From the NCBI GenBank assembly GCA_001986395.2, contig MQVO02000009.1, forward strand, positions 372,001 to 436,000: a stretch of 64,000 bases of DNA, read 5' to 3'. Below are positions 26,141-39,200 of the stretch, piece after piece (position 1 is the first letter of the stretch; every line of letters begins with the position of its first letter). The notes beneath the pieces are model-generated. The model did not search any database. It was not told the DNA's origin and saw only the letters and a list, made by a program, of their open reading frames with translations. The stretch comes from Irpex lacteus (lineage: Eukaryota; Basidiomycota; Agaricomycetes; Polyporales; Irpicaceae). The position numbers were made by a program, and so were the translations under genes.

Positions 26141-28320
26141 TCACGTCAGGACGCCTTTCCGATCCTCTTTCCGCTGCGGAGATAGGATAAGCATGGCGTA
26201 GACATGGCTAATCGAGGAACATACCAGCCGAGCTCCGTGACTGAGTCCGAGATACAGCTTGAACAGTCTCTCGCATTCCTCATCGCCATGAAACGGGAAG
26301 TCTGCGCCGAGCCGATATGCTGCCGCAAATCCAGATGTCACTGCGAGTTCGTGCATGTTCAGTACTAATGAGCCATTCATGTTAGAACCACGTCATACCG
26401 CCCATAACATTCATTACTTACCAGACCAAGCGCCAGCATAGCTGTAATTCACAACGCAGAGGGTGTCATCAGCAATAGTATCACCGCCTCCGGGTTGAAA
26501 CTACTCACTGCGTATTATTCTTTCCGTTTATGAACATCATCCATGGGACCGTTCCTGCGTAATGCTGCCAGCGGTGACTTTGTTGCTTCCACCACTTCTC
26601 GTAAATCTTCTTGTCTTCACGAATGTCATCAATCGTCCATAGTTCGGACGACCCATCACGATCCAGGAATATAGTCTGGAAGACGTGTTTCTCGAGGGGT
26701 GGCTCGGGAGTGCCTTGCGCATCCTTGCCCGTACGGACGGAAGCGCCTGCCTCGCCCAATGTCTGCTCCTGGGCTGTGCGAGATTCATCCGGCACCGGTT
26801 GACACTCATGTCGGTGTTCGGAAGTGTCATTGGGATCGATTGGCCCCGCTGGTTTCTCGCCCCGAAACTGCGGCTGGTAGTGCGTCAAGTCAAAGCTCAT
26901 CTCGATCTTGGATTTACCCTCAGGATATTGCTTCGTGTAATAGAGGGGCCTAAAGCTCTTCTCTGCGAACTCGAATGCGTCTTGGGCTTCCTTCTTCTCC
27001 TCAGCAGAGGCGTCAACAGGAATTGGCGCGTTATGACTGGAGTCATAGTTGACCTCATAGTGCTGAGGCAGAAAAGACGTGTTAGCAATATGAATGTAAC
27101 GAGGGTTTACACAGCTGAATAAAGGGTACCTTCTTCATGTACTGCAGGTCGTTATGGGTGATTGTTACATCGTAGAGATACTTGACGTTTCCCAACACGC
27201 GTTTCTCCATGAACGTAGCCTCGTTTCGAAGCAGCTTCAGACAGGAGTCTGCGTCAATGGCCAAAATGATCTGATCGAAGTAAGCTGTCTGCGGAGTCGT
27301 TTCAAGGGCGTCTGCTGCAACTTTATATTCAATCTGCACTGGTCCCGATCCGGATTTGGAATTGCGGGAGACTACGCGCAATACTTCATGATTGAATTTG
27401 AAGGCCACGTTTCCTCTGGAAGTTATCTCAGACTGCCATGCCTAGAAAATGTCGGGTTAGTTGTCATCGAGAACAGCGTCACTTCTGCTACGCACTTGAT
27501 AGCAATCGTGTAGCTATGGAGAGTGGTCAGAATCAAGTCATTGACGTGAAAGTGCCGAGCGCGTTACCTTTGGAAACGCCAGCATCGTGGGTATGCTGGC
27601 CAGAAGACTCTTCTCGTTGTATTCAAACAAGCGCATGCTAGGATCCATGAACACCCTTTCCTGATGTTGTTGTAAGGTTGATGAAACTATGATGGCGTGT
27701 TAGATACATAACTTACCAATATTGCGGACGATATGTATGGCGTTTGGTTTCCTGTGCCGAAGAATAACGCTACGAGGGGGTATACCATCTTCTCTCCGAA
27801 GTCATTCGAGAAGCGGAATATCTTCAGCATGGTATGAACCGGAATAAGCGCGAAGAGAACTTCAAGCTTCTTGATCGTCTTCAAAGCGCGCCCGAACTTT
27901 GCTATATCCGCCTGAAATTTGGAAGTGAGTTCGGTTGGAAAGACGTTCGTCCAGAAGTCTTCTCCTTTCCCAAAGCTTATTCTGAGCACAGCATGATTCA
28001 GTCGCCCCACACATATAGAACGGCATACATCGAGACACTCACTGCATTCCTACTTCTGTGGGCTCGAAGCCGAGCATACGGAACATGCGCATAGTGTTGG
28101 CAAAGGCTGGACTGCACCCTTGCACGCCGTCATTGATGTAAGAGGCACCGTACTTGTCGGCGTCCACTGAGATCGAAGTGGCCATTCCGCCTGCAACCTC
28201 CTCCTTATCAAATACGGTTACTTGATATCGATCCGGGTGTCGACTTAGAGCATATGCCGCTGACATGCCTGAAGCTCCTGCTCCTACAATGCATATGCGC
28301 TGAGGTTTGGAAGAGGACAT
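26141..28320 (-). CDS. FAD-dependent oxidoreductase, amine-oxidase/COG2907-like
   Basis: The ATG at 28318-28320 begins MSSSKPQRICIVGAGASGMS, a Rossmann GxGxxG dinucleotide-binding motif. It is followed by VTVFDKEEVAGGMATSISVD and YINDGVQGCSPAFANTMRMF. Internal segments include PLVALFFGTGNQTPYISSAI, FDQIILAIDADSCLKLLRNE (the second FAD-contact region) and GTVPWMMFINGKNNTQYAGA. Near the C-terminus is NMHELAVTSGFAAAYRLGAD. The layout fits predicted FAD/NAD(P)-binding oxidoreductases of the amine-oxidase/desaturase superfamily that are common in Agaricomycetes. The substrate is unknown. The end is uncertain between reading through and a 51-bp terminal intron, but both give the stop at 26141. There is no secretion signal. 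Confidence 0.78.
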
Positions 28321-31300
28321 GACGGTAAGAGATCAAAAAAATAACCGAGAATTGTTACAACGCCGCCGTCGCTGTCTCTGACTTTATGCCCACGGGCAGT
28401 GGCGGCGGCTGACCTGCTCAAGTGGCTGGAGGAGTGTCGGGATAGCGTCATGTCGGGCTGACGATCGGATAGTCACGTGCTCCAACCCCTCTGTGCGCAA
28501 GTAGCCTCGCATCTGAATGGGAGGAGATTTATGATGCTCGAGTACCTTCACGTCAGCTGGTGAGATGTATGAATACCTCATGGCCGAGTTTGACGACCTT
28601 CCAGGTTAGGACTCACAGGCCTGCGCTTTTTCATGGGTCAGTTTTCACGATCTTTCGACATGATCAGTTCCCATGGTCAATTTATCTAAACCACAGGCGG
28701 AAGGTTATAGATAATTGTGGTCTTCGCAAGCCGAGCCGATGCGCTGCTCAAATAAGGGTCAGCATGCCACAAGCAAGGAGTTTCAATTTGAATGTACATG
28801 CAGGTAGACGGAAGGACTCGGGCCCTGATTGACGGAACTGAACTTCTTCCATACACTCAGCTGCCTAGAGGCGTCTTCCAGCGAATGCAGTCGTTTAATT
28901 TGAGTGAGTGGCGAGCGTTACTCCGATTCCACAGCGCGGGTGGACGGCCCCAATGCGATCCAGTTCTACTGATTTCGTCTGCGTGATAATTCACGGGAAT
29001 ACGAAAAGCAGCAGGAAAGTTCGCAAAATGTAACCACGTATATATAGACTGAGCGAAGAGCTGTAGGCCAGTATCACATCCCGACTGCCCATATGCCCTG
29101 GTGAGCAGAAACTTGAAGATGCGCACCTTGCAAGCCTCGCGGATTTGGATCTTCATGACCTTGCTCCACTGTTTCAATGTCGCTGGACGCTACAGTACGG
29201 GTCAGTGGCATGTTTTCCGGTAAGGACACAGCTTCTCCTCATGAACAACCCCCTCGCACCGCAGCCATGCCTCTCCAGGTCGGCGGCAGCTCGGAACACC
29301 GATAATTGCCGTCGTGTACCCCGTAGAAACTGCCTCATTCACCTACTACGGAACGTGCTCGATCTAGTTACTTTGACGCGAGGGTGGAAAGGATGCGAGG
29401 ATCAGAATCTGTCGAATGAAGACGAATGAGGGTGGCAAACAAATGCTTAGCTTGCCATTTGAGGGCAGGTCGTCGACGCTAACGATACCATGGTGCCACC
29501 CCTACACATGATGACTCCTGTCGTGCAGCACGCTAGCCATGTTCATTTGAAACACTCGAATTTTCAACCGCGAGATCTCTAATTAGGAAATAAATCAGCA
29601 ACTTGAGCCTCTGAGTGTCGGAGATGGTGGTGATATAGAGAGCATGCGAACCGTTCAATGCGAGGTTCCTCGAGTCCGCCACGGTGCGCTTTTGATCACG
29701 GAAGCAAACCGGAGCGTAGATTCCAAACTCCTATGAATCTTCATGATCCGCAAGAGGGCGTTATAGGCGTCGAGTGCGCCGGGAATAATTTATGCATTGG
29801 TTGGTAGATCGTTAATCCCTCAGGAGGCGCAGGATATACTCGTGTGCTTGGCCACAGTGAAGTTTGTGGGATCATATCGCCCTCAGTATGCAGGGTACGG
29901 TCGATACCTTGTGGAACGAGACTTACACGCGTATGTACCAGCAACTCCGACACTGCCTCTACGGCCAGCCGATCGTATTGATCTCCGATATTTTATCCGC
30001 CGTTTGCTTGATATAAAGGTGAAGGTCCTTGGGCCTCCTATCGCAAGCAAACTGCTTTGACTCGCTTTCTCCCCCTCCTTGTATACCTTCGCTGCCTACA
30101 TCTCGAGGTTCAGAAGGTGGCCGATTTTTTCAGGTGCGATGTATCGCGATGTTGATAATGATACGAATATCTATGGAAAAGTGAGCCTTTCGTTTGTATT
30201 TTTTTTTGCCTTTGAGGTACTGACTTTTGGTCCATAGTATTCTTCTACGTGCGCTGAACTTCAAGTAGCCCAGGCTTCAAGACGGCCAAGATACTGATGT
30301 GACTTGTAGAGAGACCTGAGGGGCTGAAGGTTGTCTGTCCTGGTCTGCGGCTCTTCCTTCCCATGGAACGTGCCACCGCTTCGTCTGGACGAATCCAGAC
30401 AAATCGTTGAGCTCGTACCATGAGAATGGAAGAGTTGCAGACAATGCATGACAACTCTACACTTCTCTATCCCTTATCGAACGCGAGCTCGCGAACAGCT
30501 GGCTCCTTATCAGATGCTGGCCACATCTCCAACTAGAGTCGACTTACCCGTGGAAAATGTGGGACACGGACTTTCACTTGCTAAGTAAATCCGTGCTCTC
30601 TCGCGTTGCATGATGCTACTCACCACGTAGATGCCTGCAGCCTTTATGCAACAAGAAAGACGACTCAGAGGTGTGTAGCCACACACCCTCAGTCACCCAC
30701 GCACCCATCGTTCATGTCCTACGTCAATCTAAACCCGGAAAATGAAGCCAGTCTTTCGAATATGTCAACGCCACATATGCTTACCTGGCACACTCTACCC
30801 ATCACACCAATTTTGCGACCAACACGAATGATACGTGTAGCCTGCCCGTCGAGCCATTCTGGCGGTACAGTGAGCTTCTACAAACTTTCGTAGGAACGAC
30901 GAACCACAGCACTTACCAAGTTCTATCTTCTCACAGCCGGCTGTGGCGGTCCTGGGGATCCCCATCACCTGCCGTGTCGCTCGCTTACGACACGGGGAAT
31001 CCCCGTCACACCTTTTCTGGCTCGCTTAGCTAGAATGGCGTGGATTGGATACCACCGCCCTGACTGTGACAAGGGACGCCCTCGACCCCGACGCTCAGAA
31101 TGCTCCCGCGTAGAAGAATATGGGAGGGTGAGTATGGTTCTCAACCTCGGAGGTTTAGTGTATAGTGATGGGGCATGACACAGGCTTGGGGGCGCGTAGG
31201 AATGAAACGACGAATTGTAGGAGTACATTATAACCATCACCAACGGACGCTTCTTTAGACTCAAGGTTTGGGTCAGCAGCTCATCTGCTATGCCGTGTAT

Positions 31301-31740
31301 AGAGGGTACAAAGACATTCCACACCCCGACGCATCATCTAAACCTTCGCATCACATCTAGCCGCTCTGTGGTGGGTGCTAGTTTCCTACATTTCCGCGGT
31401 CTACGCGTCTGTATAGCCATCCCGACCACCCTGGGCTTCACGCAGACTTTAATATTTCGTGTGCATAGCCGAGACGTCGTGCACTAGAGCGATGTGGGCG
31501 CGTGTAAATCAGTCAGAAGTTTAGTGCTGGAAATGAAAGGCCTAACGCCAGCAGCGCAGAGGGCGATGACGTTCAAGTACATTAATGATGAATGGCATGC
31601 CGGTTAGGACACTATATTTCGCAGCGCGTAGATACAAGTACAGAGGTAGATAAAGCGAGTTGAACCATTGTAAGACAAAGGCTACTACAGACGCTTCACG
31701 CAAGCGACATTGCTGGCTTCCTGAACATATCCGACTATGT
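28321..31740. other. 3.4 kb gene-poor region
   Basis: No protein family is recognised on either strand. A promoter-like arrangement exists near 30010-30240: TATAAAGG, then an ATG at 30139 and a GTGAGC...CATAG intron-like segment. The resulting peptide is only about 33 residues and unknown. A cluster of palindromes lies at 30932-31004. Confidence 0.45.
30932..31004. repeat. Cluster of palindromes and a hairpin
   Basis: Within 73 bp there is a perfect 14-bp palindrome CACAGCCGGCTGTG (30932-30945), GGGGATCCCC (30954-30963), an 8-bp perfect stem CCGTGTCG/CGACACGG with an 8-nt loop (30972-30995), and GGGGAATCCCC (30994-31004). GGGGA(A)TCCCC(A/G)TCAC is also repeated directly on either side of the hairpin. 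Confidence 0.75.
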
Positions 31741-33276
31741 TCACGCCCATCTGCCAGGAGCTACGGGGTGAGATGCTGATAGTCCTCCGTCTGCAGCTAT
31801 GTTCTGACCATTGATGTAGCTTGATTCGTCTGTGTAATGAGCAGGTGATCAGCTGAGCTACCCGAGGACATAGCGCCTGGCACCAAGACTTCTCACCGGA
31901 AGCGAGGAACAAAGCTAGGTTCGCAATTTCTACAAGAGGAGTTGTCAGGAACGTTCATGGAGCTGTTCAAGAGCGGATGACGAACCTTCTGCAACGCCGT
32001 AGCGGCCCAAAGGGCACAGCTGGCCAACCTTACTTGTTGTGCCCCTTTGGGCAGCATAGTTGAACGTCATCTCGGTCATGCCTGTTTGAATCAGCCCCGG
32101 ACAGATTGAGTTAACCCGAATGTCCGTGTTTCGCAGCTGATACGGGGCCGTATGAGCAATGTTGTTCACACTATGCGGTTTCGAAGGTGAGCTCAAGCAG
32201 AACAAACGTCGATCTGGACTTACGCAGCTTTACTTGCGCTATCTAATGAACAGATTCGCGAAATCAGGCAAGGCGCTTCCCATAAGTACAACGAACTCAC
32301 AATCTATAGAGCCTGCACCGGAGCGGATACCGGCAACTATAAGGAGAAGGAAGGTCATGAGCGAGGAGTTCGGCAGCCAGTAAAGGAGACTGCATTACCG
32401 GACGCGGTCAGGATGATGCTGCCACCAGTATGGTCTTTACCGCGGGAAGGGTTTGTCTGCAGCATGGCCTGGGACGCATACTTTACAGCCAAAAAGCACC
32501 TGTAGAAAGAATATACGCAGTTAGAACCCCTCAAAACTCAATCAGACCCACAAACGCACGACAACGCGTTAATTTTCATGACTCGGGAGAATTGCTCCGT
32601 CGTCACATCGTCCAGATAGTTCGCAGTCGCTACGCCAGCCTAGAGCGGTGCTGTCAGGATCGAGAGGCAGTATGGGGAAGAGAAGGCGCAATATACATTG
32701 GCAAAGAATACATCCAGCTTGCCCTCTTCTTGCAGTGCTCGTTTACACAGTCCAGAGATGACTTCTTCGTCAGCAGCATCCCCTTGGACGACAGTGGCCT
32801 ATGAGGGTTCCAAAGCTCAGCAGTGGTCAATCGAAGTTCCCGAAGCGTGCACACCTTGACGTCTGGGTACTTTGTCTCGATCTCAGACTTGAGGTCAGGA
32901 AGGTTCTTCCCGTCAAAGTCGAGTAGGTAGAGATGCTTGGCACCTGCCATCCTTCTTCTAAGAATCCCGAAGACGGTAGCAAATGCAAATCACGCACCTT
33001 CGTGAGCGTAGAGAACGGCACTCGCTCGACTGGTAACAAAGGTTTGTCAGGCAGAACCCTCACATTTCGAAGCCACACTTACCCGATACCCTTCAACGAC
33101 CCAACCCCAGTGATGATGCAGACCTTGCCCTGCAAGCGTCCACTCCTGGGAGCGGTCTTCAAGTGGTTCTGAATTGTCTCGAGACGCGCTACTGTTCGCT
33201 TGAAGAAGGCCTCGTTATCTGCAGCCACCTTGTTGTGCAACACCGCGCCATAGCTCAGCTTCTTCTTGTCGGACAT
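31741..33276 (-). CDS. Short-chain dehydrogenase/reductase (SDR)
   Basis: The chosen ATG at 33274-33276 begins MSDKKKLSYGAVLHNKVAAD. An in-frame upstream ATG at the MQHPNLN peptide is possible. The spliced protein carries the NAD(P)-binding motif GKVCIITGVGSLKGIG, an acidic residue after the second strand (LYLLDFDGKNL), GDAADEEV, the FANAG motif, GGSIILTASVAGIRSG and the catalytic YSASKAA. Then come RVNSICPGLIQTGMTE and the C-terminus SSYINGQNIAADGGLSASHP, stop at 31741-31743. These are classical SDR features (NAG, Tyr-x3-Lys, PG). The gene is split into many exons, including one of 36 nt and one of 19 nt around the active site. It appears intact once spliced. The substrate is unknown. Confidence 0.85.
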
Positions 33277-34240
33277 GATGGAAACGTCGTTGAGGTGGTC
33301 GTGGGTACCAAAGCCTTCGAGGTCAATGTTGAGGTTTGGGTGCTGCATCCACGTACCAACGTCGGACACGGTAATACCGGCGCATGATGATGATGAGTGT
33401 AAGTGGCAGCTGATTGCCTGCGAAACCGTTTGAAAACCGAGGTACCCCACGGGGACATTGATGCAGGTTCGAATTCGTACTAAGTACAGGAACGATGGAT
33501 CTTGAGCTTGGTAGATTGACGGCCGTTTTGTGGCGGTTTGAAGCCTGTGAATTGTACATGTTAGGAAAGACAGACAAAGAATATTGAGACGTCAGAGCGC
33601 TCAGAGGCAATTAAGTAGAAAATTATAGATTGCACGTCAAGGTGTACAGTAAGTACTACACAGGGGTCGGTGGTTAGAAAGAATGATATACTATCTTCAT
33701 CGGAACAAAGTTTCCTAGGCATAATGACACCAATGCCGTGTATCCATCATGAGCCCGTCAATCCCAGTCAGTATCCTTCGGCACCGCCATAGCTTCCAAG
33801 TACTGCCCCACACAAGTAGTCCATGCTCTCATTAATCAGTCGCTTCTTCGCGATATATTGGTTGGGCCATCAGGAAGAGACAGAGCGAGTAATCTGAGTT
33901 CCTGAGCCGGTGTCACCATAGGATTAAGGTGATTGAGAAGGAAAGGACAGCCTAAAACGCATGCGACGATATCGAGAACAAAGCAGCAGTAATGAAAGAT
34001 GGGCAAGGCAGCATCGAGTCCTCGGGCCCAGAGTCCAAGCAGTCGCGAGTGTTTGAGGCAGCGGCGGAGGCCTTTACCAGACTGAGTACTTAGACGCCTG
34101 CCTGCGGTCGCATGGTGGCGTGAGAATGTAGTTCCAAAATCGGAGATGGTCTGAGTCTGAACTCTATTTCAGAACTGCAAGCTGGCTATCCACCGAAAGT
34201 AAGCGTGCGAAGTCCACCTCAAGCCTCAAGACTTTCCGAC
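33277..34240. other. Intergenic, divergent SDR and RPS8 upstream regions
   Basis: About 960 bp lie between head-to-head genes, with no coding region recognised. The RPS8-proximal part presumably holds its promoter, and no TATA box was assigned. Confidence 0.4.
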
Positions 34241-35270
34241 ATGGGTACGTCGCCGCCGGTCGTTTTGACGATGTTCATGCAAATGCTAATGTTCTGCGTC
34301 TTCTATGCTCTCTCGTACTCCCGAAACTATTGTCAAAATTGTCGCCTTCGCCGTCGTTGTGGATGTCTCCTGGATTGCCTTGACTTGCAGGTATTTCCCG
34401 TTCCTCCCGGCACAAACGTTCGGCCTCGGGTGCTCAGCGCCCCCACTACCGTAAGAAGCGAAAGTTCGAGCTCGGCCGTCAACCCGCCAGCACCAAGCTT
34501 GGTCCCAAGCGTGTGCACACCGTTCGTGTCCGTGGAGGAAACCTCAAGTACCGTGCACTCCGTCTCGAGAGCGGTAACTTTGCCTGGGGCAGCGAGGGTA
34601 CCACACACAAGACCAGAATCCTCACTGTCGTGAGTATCCATCCATTCACGAAGTTCGCGCCCGCGTATGGCTAATCGTAACCTGGATTTTGTTAGGTCTA
34701 CAACGCATCCAACAACGAGCTTGTCCGTACGAACACTCTCGTCAAGGGTGCTATCATCCAGATCGATGCTACCCCCTTCCGTCAGTGGTACGAGGCTCAC
34801 GTAAGTTCCAATCTGTGACAAGCACTGCAGATTAAAGCTCAATCATGTTTCGTAGTATGCCCAACCGGTAACAAAGAGGGGAGCCAAGAAGGACACCACC
34901 ACCGCGGAGCCAACGGAGGAGAAAAAGCTGTCCAACCACGCACAGCGTCACTTGGAGGAGAAGAAGAAGGGTGCGTGCTGTGTTTTTCTATCGTATCGTG
35001 GGGCGGTCCTGATTAAGTTATCACAGACGCCAAGGTCGACCCTCTGCTTGAATCCCAGTTCGCGGCTGGCCGTCTGTACGCTGCTATCTCTTCCCGACCA
35101 GGACAGTCTGGTCGTGCAGATGGTTACGTTCTTGAGGGCAAGGAGCTTGAGGTAAATGTATTGATCTCTTCCCATGTGACCCGTAATCTAACGAGACATT
35201 ACGCAATCAGTTCTACCTCAGGAAGCTCAGGACCGGCAAGCAGAAGCACGCACACGCACACGCAGCATAA
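34241..35270 (+). CDS. RPS8: 40S ribosomal protein S8 (eS8)
   Basis: It is a structural protein of the small ribosomal subunit. The first exon is only ATGG (34241-34244). A 145-bp intron leads to exon 2 at 34390, giving [20 protein letters not shown] and then [20 protein letters not shown], the eS8 N-terminus. [27 protein letters not shown]-type strands, [20 protein letters not shown] and [20 protein letters not shown] follow. The C-terminus [19 protein letters not shown] ends at 35268-35270. Length (about 205 residues) and order are normal. A tiny first exon followed by a comparatively long first intron is usual for fungal ribosomal protein genes. Confidence 0.95.
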
Positions 35271-36274
35271 GGTGCATGCGCGTGGCCATTGCTTCTCTAT
35301 GTATCATACCTCTGCTCTCTGGCCGAGACCGATTGGACGTTGGTGGCGCAAACTGACACAAGGGTTGGGCATCGACAAAACGTATGACCTCGGCATTCCT
35401 TTTTCTTCACTTCCACGCTATTGTATGAGACTATGTCCTTTCCATATATTGTGTCACCAATGCATGCCAGACTTCGATCCAAAAGTCAGAAGAGTGCTAA
35501 GTCCCAGCTGAAAAGAATTCTGCGGTGACGCTTGTAAAGGAAGGTTTGTGCTTCCCGATCATGTCGGTTTGGGGGTGATGGTGGCCAGAGCGGCGTTGTG
35601 CGAGAATTCTTTGGACAACATTGACGAGCGATGGTTGCCTGTTTCATTGCCATCTTGCCTGTGCTCATTGTCGCTGACGGTGGCAGCTGGCCAAAGAGCG
35701 GCAGTGCCTGAGGCAGTCGAAATCTTTTCGCCAGGCGAGTACGAAATAATTGCCTATTTGAGCCTGCCTCGGTCTTGTACTTGCACGCCTCTCTCATTCC
35801 CTCTCTCGCCCTCTCTGCTGCTGCTACTGCCCTCCTCGTCGAGTTGGTCGTTGCACACGACGCCCAGGCGACCGGTGGTATTCTGTGCCAAAAGTTTTCT
35901 CTGCGTCTATTGAGCCTTCGGACACGGCGGTAGACGCAAACAACCGTTTCCTGGTCCCTCCGCCGCCTTGACCTCCGCACACCGCCTCTCGACCTTTTGT
36001 TGCACCTGAACCTTTTGTTGATCGGTGGAAGCCTTGAAGACGATATAAGGCACAGTCATCGCAGTCGACATCCAATCATTCCACTGCAAACAGCTCAAGG
36101 CTAGCCACGGTCTCAGCATCACCTGGCCACGCGACAGGTTTCGCCGCCCAGCGCTCTCTCAGCAATAAGTCAGGCCTGTCATAGTGCAATATATTTCTGC
36201 TCCGCTCTCCCATCTCCTCCCTGCCGCGGTTGACTCTTCCCCCTTCCTCGTCGTTCCCTCCAACTACGAGCCAG
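35271..36274. other. Intergenic, RPS8 3' flank and SET9 5' flank
   Basis: Open frames of up to 164 codons on the minus strand (35486-36122) are arginine-rich, show no known domain and look like chance frames. The last 80 bp are pyrimidine-rich, consistent with a transcription start for the downstream gene. Confidence 0.4.
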
Positions 36275-39200
36275 ATGGCTCCTACAGCGGCGAGTGCCAG
36301 CTCGTCATCACTCAAGGGGCAATGGCGACCAACCAAGATCATGAACATGCACGATCTGTCCAAGGACGACGACTTCCTCAGCCACTTACTCGTCGAGAAG
36401 TTAGGGACAGGCGATGTCCCCCTCGTCGTGCACAAGATGGATCCCAGTCGTCGTCTCCCGAAGACCAACGCAGAGGAGCTGCTCCACATAGTTCGACGCG
36501 TGAGTAACGCCCCTAAGTTGATCATTACAGCGCGCGGTGTTGGCTCATTACTATTTCCTCCGACGTGTCGTTGCGCGTTGTACAGATGGTGCTGACAAAG
36601 GGTTCCCAAGTGAACGTAATAAGGCAGGCGGTGGACGAGTTGCTCTCGTAAGTCGCACGTTACCACATTATTACTCCCACAGCCCTGACACCGAACCCAA
36701 CCAAGGCTCAACGCTGTGAAATGGTACCTCAAGTCGTCATCCTACGACCAGAAGCAAATTAACGCTTTTGCTACGTGCGTGGGACTAATGCATCAACGTC
36801 GGAGAGCCGGTCTCTAACTTTGCCCCCTCAGCCACGCTTCGCGGTACTTCGAGCTCTATTTGCCCGGTGGCTCCATAGAAATCTCGCATACATCCCGATA
36901 CGCGCATAGAACCGGCAAATCTGAACTATGCATTCTCGCCACCCGTCCGCTGGCACCTGGAGCGGTCATCACCGAACTGAAGGGATCCATGGCCGACCTT
37001 ACTGAAGAGGAGGACAAGGAGCTCAAGCGGACGGATGAGACACACGCTGACGGAGTTGCGATTCGCCGTGATTTCAGCGTTATTCATTCAAAACAGCTGA
37101 AGAAGAACCACTTGTTCCTTGGACCGGCGCGTTTCGTCAACGTGAGTAGCCCGAGTTAGAGTTCTGTCCATTTACCTGAAGAAGCTAAATGACGGCCGTT
37201 GATGCAATAGCACGATTGTGATAACAACGTCGAGCTTTTTCGCGAAGGACGATATATTACCTTCCGTGTTGTTAGATCAATCGGTATTGGTGAGGAAGTG
37301 ACGGCACATTATGGTGACGGTTACTGTGAGTATTCATTGGTTGTCACTCAAATAAAAGACATTGATTAACATTGAGTATAGTTGGACGCAAGAACAAGCA
37401 CTGTCTATGTGCAACTTGCGAGAGGAAGAAACGGGGTGGATATGCTCCAGAAGGTTCTAATGAGGATCCCTCCGATACTGGCTCCGGTTCCGGTGAAGAC
37501 GCAGAGCCAGGTAGTCAATCCGAGGAGTCCGATGATGAAGTTGTCGCAGATGAGGCCGTTAACATCAACGAACGACGAACGCGGCGTGGTGTTTACACAG
37601 TGATATCGGAGGCTGCCAAACGTCTTTCGGTGGAGGATGGTGATGCCGCTTCAGATCTCAGCTCTCTTCCCCCGTCATCGAGCCCCGCTATTCCAAATGG
37701 TCATGGTCTCCCGACGCCAGAACCCGAAGTCGAGCGGGGCCGCTCCAAAGGAAAGGCTCGAGAACCCGTACCTACACCTGTTGCGCCGATCCCGGTCAAA
37801 GCAACTGCCAGCAGCTCTTCTACGGCTGCGGCATTCAAATCCGTCATTTCAACGCGCTCTCAGAAGGCCAAAGAAGCGACCGCTAGCGCCTCTACTAGTA
37901 GAGCACCGAGCCAGAGCGCAGTTGGAAGGTCCGCGTCAACAGCAAGATCAGTCTCAGTCGCCAGACAGCTGGTTACCCCACCCCTTACAGCGGAAAGTAC
38001 CACTGGCAGCGTTCGCTCGTCGTCTAGATTGAAATCCCGCGAAGGAGGCCATGAGGACATCTCGCGTGTGTCCACTCCGATGAAAGATAGGAAGGGTAAA
38101 GGACGCGCGACCGCGTCTGTATCTGATGTGCGGGATCTAGAGAAAGACGAGACTGAGACGCGGAGTCTTCGGCCACGGGTGGCTGCGCCAATTTTCGACC
38201 AAACGATATCCCGGGCCAAGAAGATTTTGGACGCTCCGAGGGGTCTCGATGGCAAACCCTTGCCGCTTTGCGCGACGTGTGGCAACGTGCTTCCTGTAAT
38301 TTCGGTAAACTCAGAAGTGGTTTGGGGTTTATCGTTGGGGCGTACAGGGAAAAGAGGTAGACCGAAGAAGGATCAGGCATTGGAGTGTCCAAGGTGCGTG
38401 ATCAGTATCTATATATGCAGCTGATATTGACTGATTTCTTCTTCTACGCTAGATGCATTCGGCATTTTGCCATCTATGAGCTCAAGTGGCCTGAACGTGT
38501 TAACGGCGACGGCTCGCGCGCACTACTCCCTCCAGTACGCGATGACATATCGAAGAGAGCGAACACTTCGGTTTCGGCCCCACATCGCAAATTGGCACCT
38601 CCCGCAATATCCATCCCGATGAAGCGACCTCCGCCAGTTGCAGACGATGAAGTCGAGCAGACGTCACATTCGACGAAGAAGCACAAGGGCCCAACCGGAC
38701 GTCCACGAGGCAGGCCTCCCAAGAACAAAGTGGGCATGTCCGAAACCGCCAAGCAGCTACTCAATGTCGACACTCCGGGGGCAGTCTCGAGAAGCGGTCG
38801 CACGCGGGTGCCCAGTATGAAATTGCGAGAGAGCGAACCTCCGAATCGAACTCGCGTTTCGCCTCGTAAAGCTCCTCCGTCAAGTGCATCCGTATCCTCG
38901 CTGTCCGCTGCTTCTGCCGTAGCAGAAGACGTAAGGCATACTACCCCGCCTCCACCTGCACCTGATGGTAGCTCTGCTGGCTCCCCTCGCGAGTCAAAGT
39001 TATTACGCCTAAGAGTCTGGCGGTTGCAGCGCAGCCACGGGATTCGAATGGGCGATTTGGGAAGAAAGCAGAAACAAATGGACGATTCATGCGTACTAAG
39101 CATTTCGGGCAAGGTGGTAGGCGGTTGTGCAAGGGACCGAAGACGAGTTATCTTACGAGGCGGACTGCTGAGTCGTACGATGAGGACAAGAGCGACGAGG

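Noticed and set aside
29797..30060. 87-codon plus-strand frame in the gene-poor region
   Set aside because: No domain, no supporting exon structure, and composition similar to surrounding noncoding DNA.
33079..33450. SDR gene looked broken into short frames
   Set aside because: Splicing short GT-AG introns joins the nucleotide-binding, NAG, YSASK and PG motifs in one frame, so I treat it as intact.
35486..36122. Minus-strand open frames upstream of SET9
   Set aside because: Arg-rich with no recognised domain. The frames could not be linked by splicing into any known family.
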